Position numbers and translations under genes: made by a program. Of a stretch of DNA of 64,000 nucleotides, positions 49,989 through 59,975 are shown one piece after another. Each line of letters opens with the position of its first letter. Position 1 is the first letter of the stretch. Source of the stretch: Cupriavidus pauculus. Lineage in GTDB: Bacteria; Pseudomonadota; Gammaproteobacteria; Burkholderiales; Burkholderiaceae. Where the stretch lies: positions 1 to 64,000 of the forward strand of contig NZ_BPUO01000007.1 of the NCBI RefSeq assembly GCF_022179805.1, written 5' to 3'. The notes under the pieces were generated by a model that saw nothing but the letters and a program-made list of their open reading frames with translations, was not told the DNA's origin and did not search any database.

Positions 49989-50867
49989 ATGCGGATCATT
50001 CTCATCACCGGAATTTCCGGCTCCGGCAAGTCTGTCGCCCTGAACGTCCTGGAAGATGCAGGCTATTACTGCGTCGACAACCTGCCTGCCCAGTTCATCC
50101 CCGATCTCACCGCCTATCTGGCTGACCAGGGTTACACACATCTTGGCGTCGCCACCGATATCCGCAGCCGCGAATCGCTGGCGCGGCTGCCGGGCACGGT
50201 ACGTGAACTCTCCGCCAACCATCAGGTGCAGGTGCTGTTCCTGACAGCGAACACCGATGCGCTGGTGCAGCGCTATTCCGAGACGCGCCGCCGGCATCCG
50301 CTGTCGCCGCAACTGGAAAGCGGCGCCGATGCGACGGGCAGCAAGTCACTGATCGAAGCCATCGAGATGGAGCGCGAACTGCTCAGTCCGCTGGCCGAAT
50401 CCGCGCATCGCATCGATACCAGCGACGTGCGCACCAACACGCTGCGCAGCTGGGTCAAGGAGCTGATCCACGACGACAGCGCCACCGGCCAGTCGCTGAC
50501 GCTGCTGTTCGAATCGTTCGGCTTCAAGCATGGCGTGCCCAGCGATGCCGACATCGTGTTCGACGTGCGCTCGCTGCCCAACCCCTATTACGACCTGGCC
50601 CTGCGTCCGCTGACCGGCCGCGACGCCCCGGTGGCGGACTTCCTGCAGAGCCAGCCGATGGTGCTGGCGATGGCCGAGGATATCCGCGCCTACGTGGAGA
50701 AGTGGCTGCCGAGTTTCATTGCCGACAATCGCAGCTACCTGACCGTCGCCATCGGCTGCACGGGTGGCCAGCATCGGTCGGTATTCATCGCCGAACGACT
50801 CGCCAACTATTTCCGGGCCCATGGTAATGTGCTGGTCAGACACCGCGAATTGGCCGCAGCCGGCTGA
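49989..50867 (+). CDS. rapZ: RNase adapter protein RapZ
   Basis: The 292-residue P-loop protein has Walker A GISGSGKS (residues 8-15) and the C-terminal [18 protein letters not shown] motif. In E. coli it directs RNase E to the GlmZ sRNA to control GlmS; in beta-proteobacteria it is a conserved member of the rpoN cluster. The start at 49989 ([10 protein letters not shown]) lacks a clear ribosome site, and a TATCCT hexamer lies about 15 bases before it, so the leader may be very short. Confidence 0.94.
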   Translation: MRIILITGISGSGKSVALNVLEDAGYYCVDNLPAQFIPDLTAYLADQGYTHLGVATDIRSRESLARLPGTVRELSANHQVQVLFLTANTDALVQRYSETRRRHPLSPQLESGADATGSKSLIEAIEMERELLSPLAESAHRIDTSDVRTNTLRSWVKELIHDDSATGQSLTLLFESFGFKHGVPSDADIVFDVRSLPNPYYDLALRPLTGRDAPVADFLQSQPMVLAMAEDIRAYVEKWLPSFIADNRSYLTVAIGCTGGQHRSVFIAERLANYFRAHGNVLVRHRELAAAG

Positions 50868-50924
50868 AGCGCGGTCCTGAAGGAGCGGCGCCTGGTCGCC
50901 GTACCGCCACTGGAGCGGCCTCGC

Positions 50925-51578
50925 ATGTCGACAATTCCACCCGACACCGCATCCGCCAGCGCCACGCTCGATGCGCTGCCGCTATTTCCTCTCAATACGG
51001 TCCTCTTTCCCGACGGCCGCCTGCCGCTGCGCGTGTTCGAAAAACGCTATGTCGACATGGTGCGCAACTGCATGCGCGACGGCGAGCCGTTTGGCGTCTG
51101 CCTGCTCTCCAGCGGCGAGGAAGTTGCGCGTGCGGGGCATGAAGCGGTACCCGAGGAAATTGGCTGCCTGGCCCATATCGTCGACTGCAACATGGAGCAG
51201 CTTGGCGTGCTCCTGATCGAGACGCGCGGCCGGCAGCGTTTTCGCGTGCTGTCCCACACCACACGGGACGACGGCCTGCTGGTGGCCCAGGCGGAACTGC
51301 TGCCCGACGATGTCATCGACTGCAAGCTCGAATTGCTGAGCGAATGCCTGGATGCCTTGCGGCGTATCGTCGCCTCGGTCCACACCGAACAGCCCGACAA
51401 GTCCAGGTTGCCGTTTGCCGAACCCTACCTCTGGGACAACCCGACCTGGGTGGCCAATCGACTGTGCGAACTGCTGCCCGTACCGCTCAAGGCCAAGCAG
51501 ATGCTGATGGCGTTGCCCGACGCCGGCATGCGCATCGAGATCGTGCACCGCTACATGCGGCAGCACCATATCGTCTGA
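50925..51578 (+). CDS. LON peptidase N-terminal domain protein
   Basis: The 217-residue protein consists of a Lon substrate-binding (LAN) domain only (LPLFPLNTVLFPDGRLPLRVFE near residue 18), without ATPase or protease domains. Stand-alone LAN proteins are widespread; their role is not established, though a cullin-like or adapter role has been suggested. It converges on mutY. Confidence 0.88.
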   Translation: MSTIPPDTASASATLDALPLFPLNTVLFPDGRLPLRVFEKRYVDMVRNCMRDGEPFGVCLLSSGEEVARAGHEAVPEEIGCLAHIVDCNMEQLGVLLIETRGRQRFRVLSHTTRDDGLLVAQAELLPDDVIDCKLELLSECLDALRRIVASVHTEQPDKSRLPFAEPYLWDNPTWVANRLCELLPVPLKAKQMLMALPDAGMRIEIVHRYMRQHHIV

Positions 51579-51593
51579 TATCGCGCCCTGAAG

Positions 51594-52763
51594 TCAGAAC
51601 AGCCCGATGCGGGCCTGATCTTCCAGCAGCCGCCGCACCGGCGCCGGCGTGCCCAGCGCATCGAGATCGTCGAGCGACAGCCAGCGTACCGCGCCATTTT
51701 CCGTAGCGCCCCCCTTCACCTGCGCCGTTGCGGCATCCAGATCCACACGAATGGCCCGGATCAGCAGCCGGAAGTGGGTGAAGACATGCGTCAGCTCGCC
51801 GGCGAGATACGCTCGCGCGGGCTGGCCGTAGGGCCGGGCCGCTTCCAGTGCGGCATCCTCGGCCGCCTCTGAGTCGAAGGGCAGCGACTCCACGGCGATT
51901 TCCGGCAGGCTCCAGAGTCCGCCCCAGATGCCGCTGTCGGACCGCAGCTTGACCAGCACGTCGCGCCCATGACGGACGATTAGCATCACGGTGCTGCGCT
52001 CGGGAATCGCGGCACGCGGCTTGGGCGTGGGCAACGCGGCGGTCAGTCCGTCGCGGCGCGCCACGCAATCCACGGCCAGCGGACAGGCATCGGCATCAAC
52101 CAGGCAAGCCGGTTTGCCGCGCGAACAGATCGTGGCGCCCAGGTCCATCAATCCCTGCGTATAGGCCACCATGTTCTCGGCCTGGTCCGACCCGGCCGGT
52201 GGCAGTGCCTGTTCCGCCAGCGCCCACATGCGCGTCTCGATGGCGCGCTCGCCCGGATAGCCGTGGATGCCGAACACGCGTGCAAAGACGCGCTTGACGT
52301 TGCCGTCCAGGATCGGCGAGCGCACGCCAGCGCTGAAGGCCGCGATGGCGGCCGCCGTCGAGCGCCCGATGCCGGGCAGCGTGACCAGCACGGCCGGATC
52401 TGTCGGAAAGACGCCGCCGTGATCGTCGACGACCATCTTCGCGCAGCGATGCAGGTTGCGCGCCCGCGAGTAGTAGCCCAGGCCCGCCCAGAGCGCCATC
52501 ACCTCGTCGGCGGGCGCCGCGGCCAGCGCCGCCACGGTGGGCAGGGCTGTCACAAAGCGCTGGAAGTATTCGATCACGGCCGCCACCTGCGTCTGCTGGA
52601 GCATGATCTCCGAGAGCCAGATGCGATACGGGTCGCGCGTGTTTTGCCAGGGCAGGTCGTGCCGGCCGTGCTGGCGCTGCCATGTGACCACGCGCATGCC
52701 GAAATCGGCGGGCACGGCGGTGGAGTCGAGAGGCGCGGGAACGGCGGCAGGCTTGCGGGGCAT
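51594..52763 (-). CDS. mutY: A/G-specific adenine DNA glycosylase
   Basis: The 389-residue base-excision repair enzyme removes adenine opposite 8-oxoguanine. It has the catalytic Glu (E52 in SEIMLQQTQV), the helix-hairpin-helix LPGIGRSTA (about 129-137) with the catalytic Asp D153, a [4Fe-4S] loop (C213, C220, C227, C233) and a C-terminal NUDIX-like domain (about 265-389). The Cys spacing C-X6-C-X6-C-X5-C differs from the usual X6-X2-X5. The start at 52763 gives MPRKPAAVPAP. Confidence 0.95.
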   Translation of the reverse strand: MPRKPAAVPAPLDSTAVPADFGMRVVTWQRQHGRHDLPWQNTRDPYRIWLSEIMLQQTQVAAVIEYFQRFVTALPTVAALAAAPADEVMALWAGLGYYSRARNLHRCAKMVVDDHGGVFPTDPAVLVTLPGIGRSTAAAIAAFSAGVRSPILDGNVKRVFARVFGIHGYPGERAIETRMWALAEQALPPAGSDQAENMVAYTQGLMDLGATICSRGKPACLVDADACPLAVDCVARRDGLTAALPTPKPRAAIPERSTVMLIVRHGRDVLVKLRSDSGIWGGLWSLPEIAVESLPFDSEAAEDAALEAARPYGQPARAYLAGELTHVFTHFRLLIRAIRVDLDAATAQVKGGATENGAVRWLSLDDLDALGTPAPVRRLLEDQARIGLF

Positions 52764-52837
52764 TGCGGGATCTGGAAAAGAAAAGCGCCGCTCTGAAGGC
52801 GGCGCCACATGATACAGCGTCAGGGGAAGGAGCCCGG

Positions 52838-54781
52838 TCAGGCGGCTTGGGCCGAAGCCTCCACCGGCACGTCCAGCAGCTTGCGCGTGAACGATTCGAT
52901 CTTCGTGCTGCGCTCGTCCAGCCCGTTGAGCACGCTTTCCAGCTCGGCGATGCGGCTCTCCAGCGTGTCGGTGGCCTCGTGGATGCGCTCGATCGAATCC
53001 ACGCGGCGGCGCAGTTGCTTCTGGTGCTCGCGCACCTGCGCCTCCAGCGGCGTCATCACCGACTTGAGCCAGATTTCGATGTCGCGGTTCAGGTCGCGGA
53101 AGTTCTCCAGCACGCGGCTGGCCATCGTCGCAAACGCGTTCTGCACCAGTTGCGGACGCGACCGCGTCAGCATGTTCACGGTACCGAAGTGCGCGTTGAC
53201 CAGCGCCAGCGTTTCCTGCAGCTCGTTCGTGTAGCGCGACGTCACGAACTGCATCGGCGAAGGCAGCGTGAAGCCGTGCTCGGCGTTGAAGCGCCGGTAC
53301 ATGCTGTCCACCAGCTGGTGCAGCTCGCCGATCTTGCGGTCGGACTCCTGGATCAGTCCGGTCAACTGGCCGAACAGCGCCTCCATGTCCTCGCGCAGGC
53401 CGCGCGAGAAGAAGCGTTCCTTCATCTGCTCGCGCTTGTCGCGCATCGTGCGCCGTACGTCGCGCAGTTGCAGGCTCTTGATGATGTCGGCGCTATGACG
53501 GCCAAACACCAAGCGCAGCGCTTGGAACTTGGCGATGCTCTGCTCGAATTCGTCCTTCTCGCTCTGCACGCGCAACAGCATGTGCTTGACCATCGCGTGG
53601 TTCTTGCCGCGCAGGCCGCGCAGCTCGAACAACTGCTCGACGATGTCGCGGCGGCGGCTCTGCAGCAACTGCTGCGCGCCGCGCGACATGTCCTGCACCA
53701 GGCGCTGCACCTGGTCGGACACGATCTCGCGCCGCTGCGGAATCAGCTGATCCGACAGCACGTGCTCGAACTGCATCAGGTTGCTGCGCACCAGCATGGG
53801 CTGGTCGTGCGTGACCTTGGCCACCAGGCCCTTCTGCGCGGACACCGGATACACGCGGCGTTCCTCGATGCCCAGCGTCTGCGCCGTGGTTCGCACCTGA
53901 CGCGAAATCTCGCTGGCGATCTCGGGCGACGTCTTGAGCGGGTCCCACAACCCGTCGATCTTGTTCAGCACGGCCAGGCAGCCGCGGCGATGCCCGGCGC
54001 CCACGTGGCTGCGCCACAGCGCGAGGTCGCTCTTGGTCACGCCGGCATCGGCGGCCAGCACGAACACCACCACGTGCGCATCGGGAATCAGGCGCAGCGT
54101 CAGTTCGGGTTCGGTACCGATGGCGTTCAGGCCCGGCGTGTCCAGAATGACCAGACCCTGGCGCAGCAGCGGATGCGGGAAGTTGATCACCGCATGGCGC
54201 CAGCGCGAGATTTCCACCATGCCGTCGGCATCGACGGAATACGCAGCGTCCGGGTCGTTTTCGTTGTACAGGCCCAGCGATTCGGCCATGGCCGGCGTCA
54301 CGCGCGTGGTTTCCACCACGTGCTGGAACGCGGCCAGCATGCCTTCGGGCGACGACGGGTCCAGCGGCACCGTGGTCCAGTGCGAATTGGACGAGCCCGG
54401 TTCCATGAAGTCGGCGGTCGAGGCGTCTTGCAGACGCGTCTCGATCGGCAACAGCCGGATGCTCGGGGGCTCGTTTTCGTCGTAGCGCAGCTCGGTCGGA
54501 CACATCGTCGTGCGTCCGGCGGACGACGGCAGGATGCGGCGACCGTAGTCGGCAAAGAAGATGGCGTTGATCAGTTCGCTCTTGCCGCGCGAAAATTCGG
54601 CAATGAACGCAACCTTGAGCCGGTCGCTCTTGAGCACGTTCTGGATGCGCTGCGCGCGGTCGTCCGCGGTGGCGTCATGCAGGTCGTACTGTTGCAGCCA
54701 GGACTGGAATTCGGCGAGTGACTGAAGGACCCCGGTTCTCCAGGCGCCATATTGTTCGAATTGATGGGCGAGGCTCGTCAT
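52838..54781 (-). CDS. dynamin-like GTPase
   Basis: The 647-residue protein has an N-terminal dynamin-type G domain: P-loop AEFSRGKSE (61-69), conserved threonines in AGRTTMCPTEL (about 88-98), DTPGL and NKIDGL, followed by a long helical region with coiled-coil character at about 385-460 and 565-640. No transmembrane helix is evident. Bacterial dynamin-like proteins remodel membranes; this one is uncharacterised. The start at 54781 has only a weak ribosome site. It lies between mutY and mutM on the same strand, so a common transcript is possible. Confidence 0.85.
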   Translation of the reverse strand: MTSLAHQFEQYGAWRTGVLQSLAEFQSWLQQYDLHDATADDRAQRIQNVLKSDRLKVAFIAEFSRGKSELINAIFFADYGRRILPSSAGRTTMCPTELRYDENEPPSIRLLPIETRLQDASTADFMEPGSSNSHWTTVPLDPSSPEGMLAAFQHVVETTRVTPAMAESLGLYNENDPDAAYSVDADGMVEISRWRHAVINFPHPLLRQGLVILDTPGLNAIGTEPELTLRLIPDAHVVVFVLAADAGVTKSDLALWRSHVGAGHRRGCLAVLNKIDGLWDPLKTSPEIASEISRQVRTTAQTLGIEERRVYPVSAQKGLVAKVTHDQPMLVRSNLMQFEHVLSDQLIPQRREIVSDQVQRLVQDMSRGAQQLLQSRRRDIVEQLFELRGLRGKNHAMVKHMLLRVQSEKDEFEQSIAKFQALRLVFGRHSADIIKSLQLRDVRRTMRDKREQMKERFFSRGLREDMEALFGQLTGLIQESDRKIGELHQLVDSMYRRFNAEHGFTLPSPMQFVTSRYTNELQETLALVNAHFGTVNMLTRSRPQLVQNAFATMASRVLENFRDLNRDIEIWLKSVMTPLEAQVREHQKQLRRRVDSIERIHEATDTLESRIAELESVLNGLDERSTKIESFTRKLLDVPVEASAQAA

Positions 54782-55103
54782 GAGTGATTCGCTGTGTCGG
54801 CTCGGTTTTATGGTTTTGGGCGCGTACCGCACGACTGGCGCCGGGCTTGTCCGTTGACCCGCGGACCCGATACCAGCCGATCTGCCGGATACCCAGTCGG
54901 AACGGGCGACTCCGGCAGTTTTTGTAACTTTTTATGACTGCGCACACGATACAGGTTTCCGGACACATTTTGTGGAATTCACGCCCCTTCTGAGGCTTCT
55001 GTACCACGAGTGTTGCGCCGATCCATCGGCAATGGTTGGCGACAATGTTTCGCCGCCGCGCGGGGGCGGCAGTTGTCCGCTCAACCGTGTCCGAGCGTGC
55101 GTC
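54782..55103. other. 322-base region between the GTPase gene and mutM
   Basis: No gene is seen. An AT-rich patch (about 54918-54940), on the minus strand containing CATAAAAAG, may hold the GTPase promoter. A short GTCCG/CGGAC inverted repeat stands at about 54858-54875. Confidence 0.35.
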
Positions 55104-55994
55104 TTAGTGCTGGCAGTGCGGACAGTAGAAGGTGGACCGCTGGCCCTGGACGATCTGCCGGATGGAAGTGCCGCAAACACGACATGGCTCGCCGGCCCGG
55201 TCGTAGACCAGGCAATCGAGCTGGAAGTAACCGCTGCTGCCGTCGCTGCCCACGAAGTCACGCAGCGTGGTGCCGCCCCGGGCAATGGCTTCGGTCAGCG
55301 TTTCGCGCACCGCTACGGCAAGCTTGTCGTAGCGCGCGAGGCTGATCTTGCCGGCGGGGGTGGTGGGACGGATACCGGCCCGGAACAGGCTCTCGGAGCA
55401 GTAGATATTGCCAACGCCGACCACGATCTCGCCGGCCAGCAGCGCCTGCTTGATCGCCATCGAGCGGCCGCGCGTGAGCCTGTGGAACCAGGCCCCGTCG
55501 AAGCGCGGGTCGAACGGCTCCAGGCCAAGCCGGCGCAGCAACGGATGCTCGGACAGCGCCGCCTCGGCCAGCGGCGTCCAGATGATGGCGCCGAAGCGGC
55601 GTGGATCGCGGAAGCGCAGCACCATGTTGGCGCCGTCGCCCGGGCCATCGGCGGGTGCAAGTTCGATATCGAGGTGATCGTGCGAGCCAGCGGGCGGCGC
55701 GTCGACATGGACGCGCAGCGTGCCGGTCATGCCCAGGTGGACGAGTAGCCAGCCGGGAGCGCTGTCATCCGCCGTGGCGTGGTCGGCATTCGCGGCCGGC
55801 AGGCATTCAAGCAGCAGATACTTGCCACGCCGCTCGATGCGGCCGATCACGCGCCCCGTCAGCCGCGCTTCGAGTTCGGGCTCGACAGGCCAGCGCAGCC
55901 CACGATGACGCACGGTCACCTGGACGATACGGCGACCCACCACATGCGGCAGCAATCCGCGCCGCGTGACTTCGACTTCTGGCAATTCTGGCAT
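55104..55994 (-). CDS. mutM: formamidopyrimidine-DNA glycosylase
   Basis: The 296-residue enzyme excises 8-oxoguanine. The N-terminus is MPELPEVE with the catalytic Pro2 and Glu3. VGNIYCSE (about 190) is part of the helix-two-turn-helix, and the zinc finger CRVC-X16-CPHC ends the protein. The start at 55994 is fixed by the need for Pro2. An internal stretch ([14 protein letters not shown], about residues 67-80) is a lineage-type insertion. Confidence 0.96.
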   Translation of the reverse strand: MPELPEVEVTRRGLLPHVVGRRIVQVTVRHRGLRWPVEPELEARLTGRVIGRIERRGKYLLLECLPAANADHATADDSAPGWLLVHLGMTGTLRVHVDAPPAGSHDHLDIELAPADGPGDGANMVLRFRDPRRFGAIIWTPLAEAALSEHPLLRRLGLEPFDPRFDGAWFHRLTRGRSMAIKQALLAGEIVVGVGNIYCSESLFRAGIRPTTPAGKISLARYDKLAVAVRETLTEAIARGGTTLRDFVGSDGSSGYFQLDCLVYDRAGEPCRVCGTSIRQIVQGQRSTFYCPHCQH

Positions 55995-56147
55995 CGCGCC
56001 TTGCATCTCCCGACCGGAATCCGGCCCAGCTTCCACAGCCTGCAGAACCTATCGCCCGCTTTTGCGCTCCAATGACGCAGGGAATTCCCTGCCGCCACGC
56101 ACCATTGTGCGGGTTCCCATACGTAAGCGCCCCGCGAGGCAAGCAGC

Positions 56148-56172
56148 GCATTGTAGCGGCAGGCTACAATGC
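56148..56172. promoter_or_regulatory. 25-base palindrome with divergent -10-like hexamers
   Basis: GCATTGTAGC and GCTACAATGC form a perfect 10-bp inverted repeat with spacer GGCAG. Each arm contains TACAAT, a good -10 hexamer, one reading right toward the TPR gene and one left toward mutM. No clear -35 is present on either side. Confidence 0.5.
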
Positions 56173-56213
56173 CCCCATCCATTCCCACGCCCCGTGCGCC
56201 GGAGCTTTGATTC

Positions 56214-58088
56214 ATGCCGGACCAAATCTTGCCCCTTAAGGCCATGCGCCCGGAATCCATCCCGATGACCGCATTCCGTTTCCGTCGCCATGCGCGCGCC
56301 CTGGGCGTGGCCGCGTGCCTGGCATTCGCATCGCTGGCGCATGCCGCACCGGCAGCCAAGGTGGCGCAGAACGATGACGAAGCCATCGAGGTGCCCGCAC
56401 CGTCGGGCGCGGCCAAGGCCGCGCGCACGCCGCTGCCCAACGTCCCGCTGACGCCGGACATCCTGTATCGCGTGATGGCGGCCGAGATTTCGCTGCAGCG
56501 CGGGCTGGTAGGACCGGCTTACCGCACCTATATCGACCTCGCGCGCGAGACGCGCGATCCGCGCCTGGCGCAACGCGCCACCGAGATCGCCTTCAATGCG
56601 CGCGTCGCGCAGCAGGCGCTCGATGGCGCACGGCTCTGGAGCGAACTGGCGCCGAAGTCTCCCGCCGCGCGCCAGGTCCTGTCGACGCTGCTGGTCCTGA
56701 ACGGCCGCTGGGAAGATGCCGAGCCGCTTCTGGTTCAGCAACTGGCTGCCGCACCGGCCGCGCACCGCGGCGAGGCCATCCTGCTGCTGCAGCAACAGAT
56801 GTCGCGCACGAGCGATCCCGCCGGCGCGGTCGGCGTGCTCCAGCGTCTGACGGCCAACGATTCGAAGCTGGCCGAAACGCACCTGGCCATGGCGCGAGCC
56901 CGCGAGTCCGCCGGCGACAACGCCGGCGCGCTGGCCGAACTGGACCAGGCGCTGCGCATCAAGCCCGACCTGGAGCCCGCCGCGCTGATGTCAGCCGAGC
57001 TGCAGGCCGAGTCGGCCACCGACAAGTCGATCGAGGTACTCAAGCGCTTCCTGGCCAAGTCGCCGTCGTCAGTCAACGGCCACATCACGCTCGCGCGCCT
57101 GTACCTGCAGAAGAACGACATGCAGGCCGCTCGCACCGAATTCGAAGTGCTGCGCAAGGTGGCCCCGAACGACCCGCGCGTACCGCTGGCGCTGGGCCTC
57201 ACCAGCCTGCAGGCGCGCGGCTATGACGAGGCCGAGCGCTATCTGAAGGAATACCTGCAGATGGCCGAGAAGTCGCCGGCCGCCAACCCCGACGTCGCGT
57301 ACCAGTACCTGGCGCAGATCGCCGAGGAAAAGAAGGACTACCCGGCCGCCATCGGCTGGCTCGACAAGATCGAGGACGGTCGCCTTGCCGTTGCGGCGCA
57401 GGCCAAGCGCGGGCAATTGCTGGCGCGCATGGGCAAGCTCGACGACGCGCAATCCGTATTCGGCGACCTGCTGTCCGACGCCGAGGACATCCCAGATCCT
57501 GTGCAGCGCAGCCAGCGCATGACGGCCATCCGCCAGGCCGAAGTGGGCGCCCTGCTGGAAGGCAAGGCCTACGACCGCGCGCGCAAGGTGCTGGACGAGC
57601 GCGTGAAGGCCGAGCCCGAGAATGCCGACTGGCTCTATGAGCTGGCCATGCTCGACGAACGCGAGAAGCGCTACGACAGCATGGAGCGTGGCCTGCGCAA
57701 GGTCATCGCGCTGCAGCCGGAGCTGAAGCAGGGCTACAACGCGCTGGGCTATTCGTTGGCAGATCGCAACGAACGCCTGCCCGAAGCGCGCAAACTGCTG
57801 GAGCGCGCGTCGGAACTGGGTCCGGACGATCCGTACATCATGGATAGCCTGGGCTGGGTGAAATTCCGTCAGGGCGAACTGCAGCCCGCCGCCGAATTGC
57901 TGAAGAACGCCTACAGCAAGGCGCCTGAAGCCGAGATCGGCGCGCATCTGGGTGAAGTGCTCTGGCAACTGGGCCAGCACGAGGATGCCCGCAAGACGTG
58001 GAACGAGGCGGCCAAGGTAGAGCCGGAAAACCAGACGCTGATCGACACGCTGCGCCGCTACAACCAGAACCTGTTGCTGTCCAAGTAA
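56214..58088 (+). CDS. tetratricopeptide-repeat protein, exported
   Basis: The protein of up to 624 residues has a signal peptide (FRFRRHARALGVAACLAFASLAHA read as n- and h-region, ending about residue 44) and at least eight TPR-like helical repeats (about 90-600; for example LPEARKLLERASELGPDDPYIMDSLGWV). GGAG lies nine bases before the ATG at 56214; an in-frame ATG at 56265 would give a more ordinary signal peptide and is an alternative. It stands before lolB and ispE, where other beta-proteobacteria have a related protein. It may scaffold envelope proteins. Confidence 0.87.
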   Translation: MPDQILPLKAMRPESIPMTAFRFRRHARALGVAACLAFASLAHAAPAAKVAQNDDEAIEVPAPSGAAKAARTPLPNVPLTPDILYRVMAAEISLQRGLVGPAYRTYIDLARETRDPRLAQRATEIAFNARVAQQALDGARLWSELAPKSPAARQVLSTLLVLNGRWEDAEPLLVQQLAAAPAAHRGEAILLLQQQMSRTSDPAGAVGVLQRLTANDSKLAETHLAMARARESAGDNAGALAELDQALRIKPDLEPAALMSAELQAESATDKSIEVLKRFLAKSPSSVNGHITLARLYLQKNDMQAARTEFEVLRKVAPNDPRVPLALGLTSLQARGYDEAERYLKEYLQMAEKSPAANPDVAYQYLAQIAEEKKDYPAAIGWLDKIEDGRLAVAAQAKRGQLLARMGKLDDAQSVFGDLLSDAEDIPDPVQRSQRMTAIRQAEVGALLEGKAYDRARKVLDERVKAEPENADWLYELAMLDEREKRYDSMERGLRKVIALQPELKQGYNALGYSLADRNERLPEARKLLERASELGPDDPYIMDSLGWVKFRQGELQPAAELLKNAYSKAPEAEIGAHLGEVLWQLGQHEDARKTWNEAAKVEPENQTLIDTLRRYNQNLLLSK

Positions 58089-58251
58089 TCGGCGTTGCCA
58101 GAAATGCCTGCCGCCCGGGCCCCGTGCCCGGGCGCTGCATTCTGGCGATGCGTTCCATTCGCCCCGGCCGGTCGTTTCGGCGCCATCGCTTGGTCGCCAT
58201 CATGTCGCGGCCACACGCAAAACTCCATTCAACTTCCGCCAACTTCGTCTC

Positions 58252-58866
58252 ATGTTCCGATCCCGACGCCTGGCCCTGCTCTGCGTTGCCGCCCCGCTCT
58301 GGCTGGCCGCGTGCAGCACCATCACGCCCTCGCGCAATTTCGACGCCGACGAGTCCGCACGCAGCCAGCAGTACACGGGACGCTTTGCCGCCAACTACAC
58401 GCGCTACGGGCGCAGCGAAGGCGTGCAAGGCAGCTTCCGCTGGCTGGAACAGGGCCGCAACGTCAGGCTCGACCTGGTATCGCCGCTGGGCCAGACGCTG
58501 GCCGTGGTCACCAGCACGCCGTCGGGCGCCACGCTGGACCTGCCCAATGAAAAGCCGCGCAATGCCCCCGAGGTGGACAGCCTGATGGAACAGGCGCTGG
58601 GCTTCTCGCTGCCCGTGTCCGGCATGCGCGACTGGCTGCACGGCCGCCCCGCGCCGGGCATGCCCGCCAGCGTCACGCGCGACACCAGCGGACGCCCCGA
58701 CACCCTGAAACAGAACGGCTGGACCGTGCGCTACGTAGCCTGGCAGGAAGCCGCCGAAGGCATTCCGGCCGCCACCACCCAGCCGCGCCGCATCGACATG
58801 GCGCGCGATGGCAACGACGCGCCGCTGTCCGTGCGCCTCGTGATTGATCCGGAGACGAAACAATGA
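58252..58866 (+). CDS. lolB: outer-membrane lipoprotein LolB
   Basis: The 204-residue lipoprotein has a lipobox LAAC (C21) after a short signal peptide and a LolB beta-barrel ([24 protein letters not shown]). It accepts lipoproteins from LolA and inserts them into the outer membrane. Its stop overlaps the ispE start by four bases. Confidence 0.92.
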   Translation: MFRSRRLALLCVAAPLWLAACSTITPSRNFDADESARSQQYTGRFAANYTRYGRSEGVQGSFRWLEQGRNVRLDLVSPLGQTLAVVTSTPSGATLDLPNEKPRNAPEVDSLMEQALGFSLPVSGMRDWLHGRPAPGMPASVTRDTSGRPDTLKQNGWTVRYVAWQEAAEGIPAATTQPRRIDMARDGNDAPLSVRLVIDPETKQ

Positions 58867-59741
58867 CCACCGGCACTGCCCTGCCGCCCGCTGAACTGCG
58901 CGACTGCCCCGCGCCGGCCAAGCTCAACCTGTTCCTGCATGTAACGGGCCGTCGCCCTGACGGCTACCACACGCTGCAAACGGTATTCCAGCTGATCGAC
59001 TGGTCGGACACGCTGCACTTCCGGCGCCGCGACGACGGCGTGATCGCCCGCGTGACCGACATCCCCGGCGTGCCCGCCGACACCGACCTCGTGGTGCGTG
59101 CGGCACGCGCGTTGCAGCAAGCCAGTGGCACGCGCTTCGGCGCCGACATCGCCATCGACAAGATCCTGCCGATGGGCGGCGGCATCGGCGGCGGATCGTC
59201 CGACGCGGCCACCACGCTGCTGGCGCTGAACCACCTCTGGGGTACCGGCCTGCCGCGCGAGGAACTGATGCGCATCGGGCTGGCGCTGGGCGCCGACGTA
59301 CCCGTGTTCGTGTTCGGCCAGAACGCGTTTGCCGAGGGCGTGGGCGAGGAACTGACGCCGGTGGCGCTGCCGGAGAGCTGGTTCGTCGTCATCCATCCGC
59401 GTCAGCATGTACCGACTGCAGCAATTTTTTCCGACGAGCGCTTGACAAGGAATTCACCGATCTCTATAGTTGCGGACTTCGCTGCTTGCACAAACAAATT
59501 CGCTTTCGGTCGCAACGACTTGCAAGCGATAGCAACAGCGAAATTCGGCGAAGTTGCCCGAGCCCTTGAATGGCTGACAGAATACAGTCCGCATGCAAGG
59601 ATGACCGGTTCCGGAGCCTGTGTTTTCGCCCGTTTTGAAGACGAGCAGGAAGCGCAGAGTGTGATGGAAAGGTTGCCGTCCGAATGGGATGGCAGGTGTG
59701 TGAGAAGTTTGTCGCATCACCCGCTCGCAACGTATGCCTAG
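58863..59741 (+). CDS. ispE: 4-diphosphocytidyl-2-C-methyl-D-erythritol kinase
   Basis: The 292-residue GHMP kinase of the MEP isoprenoid pathway phosphorylates CDP-ME. It has the substrate motif [12 protein letters not shown], the ATP-binding loop [18 protein letters not shown] (about 103-120) and the C-terminal [10 protein letters not shown]. It is translationally coupled to lolB. Its 3' part (59440-59520) is markedly AT-richer than the rest and contains a strong promoter for the downstream tRNA and prs. Confidence 0.95.
   Translation: MTTGTALPPAELRDCPAPAKLNLFLHVTGRRPDGYHTLQTVFQLIDWSDTLHFRRRDDGVIARVTDIPGVPADTDLVVRAARALQQASGTRFGADIAIDKILPMGGGIGGGSSDAATTLLALNHLWGTGLPREELMRIGLALGADVPVFVFGQNAFAEGVGEELTPVALPESWFVVIHPRQHVPTAAIFSDERLTRNSPISIVADFAACTNKFAFGRNDLQAIATAKFGEVARALEWLTEYSPHARMTGSGACVFARFEDEQEAQSVMERLPSEWDGRCVRSLSHHPLATYA
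59442..59470 (+). promoter_or_regulatory. sigma-70 promoter inside ispE, for tRNA-Gln and prs
   Basis: Perfect -35 TTGACA (59442-59447), a 17-base spacer and -10 TATAGT (59465-59470), five of six to consensus. It lies within the ispE coding frame, about 335 bases before the tRNA. No other strong promoter is seen before the tRNA. Confidence 0.85.
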
Positions 59742-59805
59742 AGGTTTTCGTTTGGCGAAGTACTGAAGTAAAGTTCGGTTCGGCGACAGACGATAAAGGT
59801 TGTGT

Positions 59806-59882
59806 AGGGGAGTCGCCAAGTTGGTCAAGGCACCGGATTTTGATTCCGGCATTCGAAGGTTCGAATCCTTCTTCCCCTGCCA
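59806..59882 (+). tRNA. tRNA-Gln (anticodon TTG)
   Basis: A 77-base cloverleaf with an encoded CCA: acceptor AGGGGAG / TTCCCCT (one G-T pair), a D arm, anticodon stem CCGGA/TCCGG with loop TTTTGAT giving anticodon TTG (59840-59842), and T arm GAAGG-TTCGAAT-CCTTC. It sits between ispE and prs. Confidence 0.97.
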
Positions 59883-59975
59883 TTACTTCCTATAGTGTCC
59901 GTTACGGACATGCAAAGATTGCTACCGGCACCAGCCGGTAGCCAAAGCCCCCCAGTAGCAAGACAGGTGCCCCGA

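Noticed and set aside
52763..54721. 652-codon plus-strand frame opposite the dynamin-like gene
   Set aside because: Same reasoning: the minus-strand frame has clear GTPase motifs, the opposite frame none.
59895..59975. Upstream start for prs giving 27 extra residues
   Set aside because: The extra residues begin 13 bases after the tRNA and lack family similarity; the ATG at 59976 gives the normal length.
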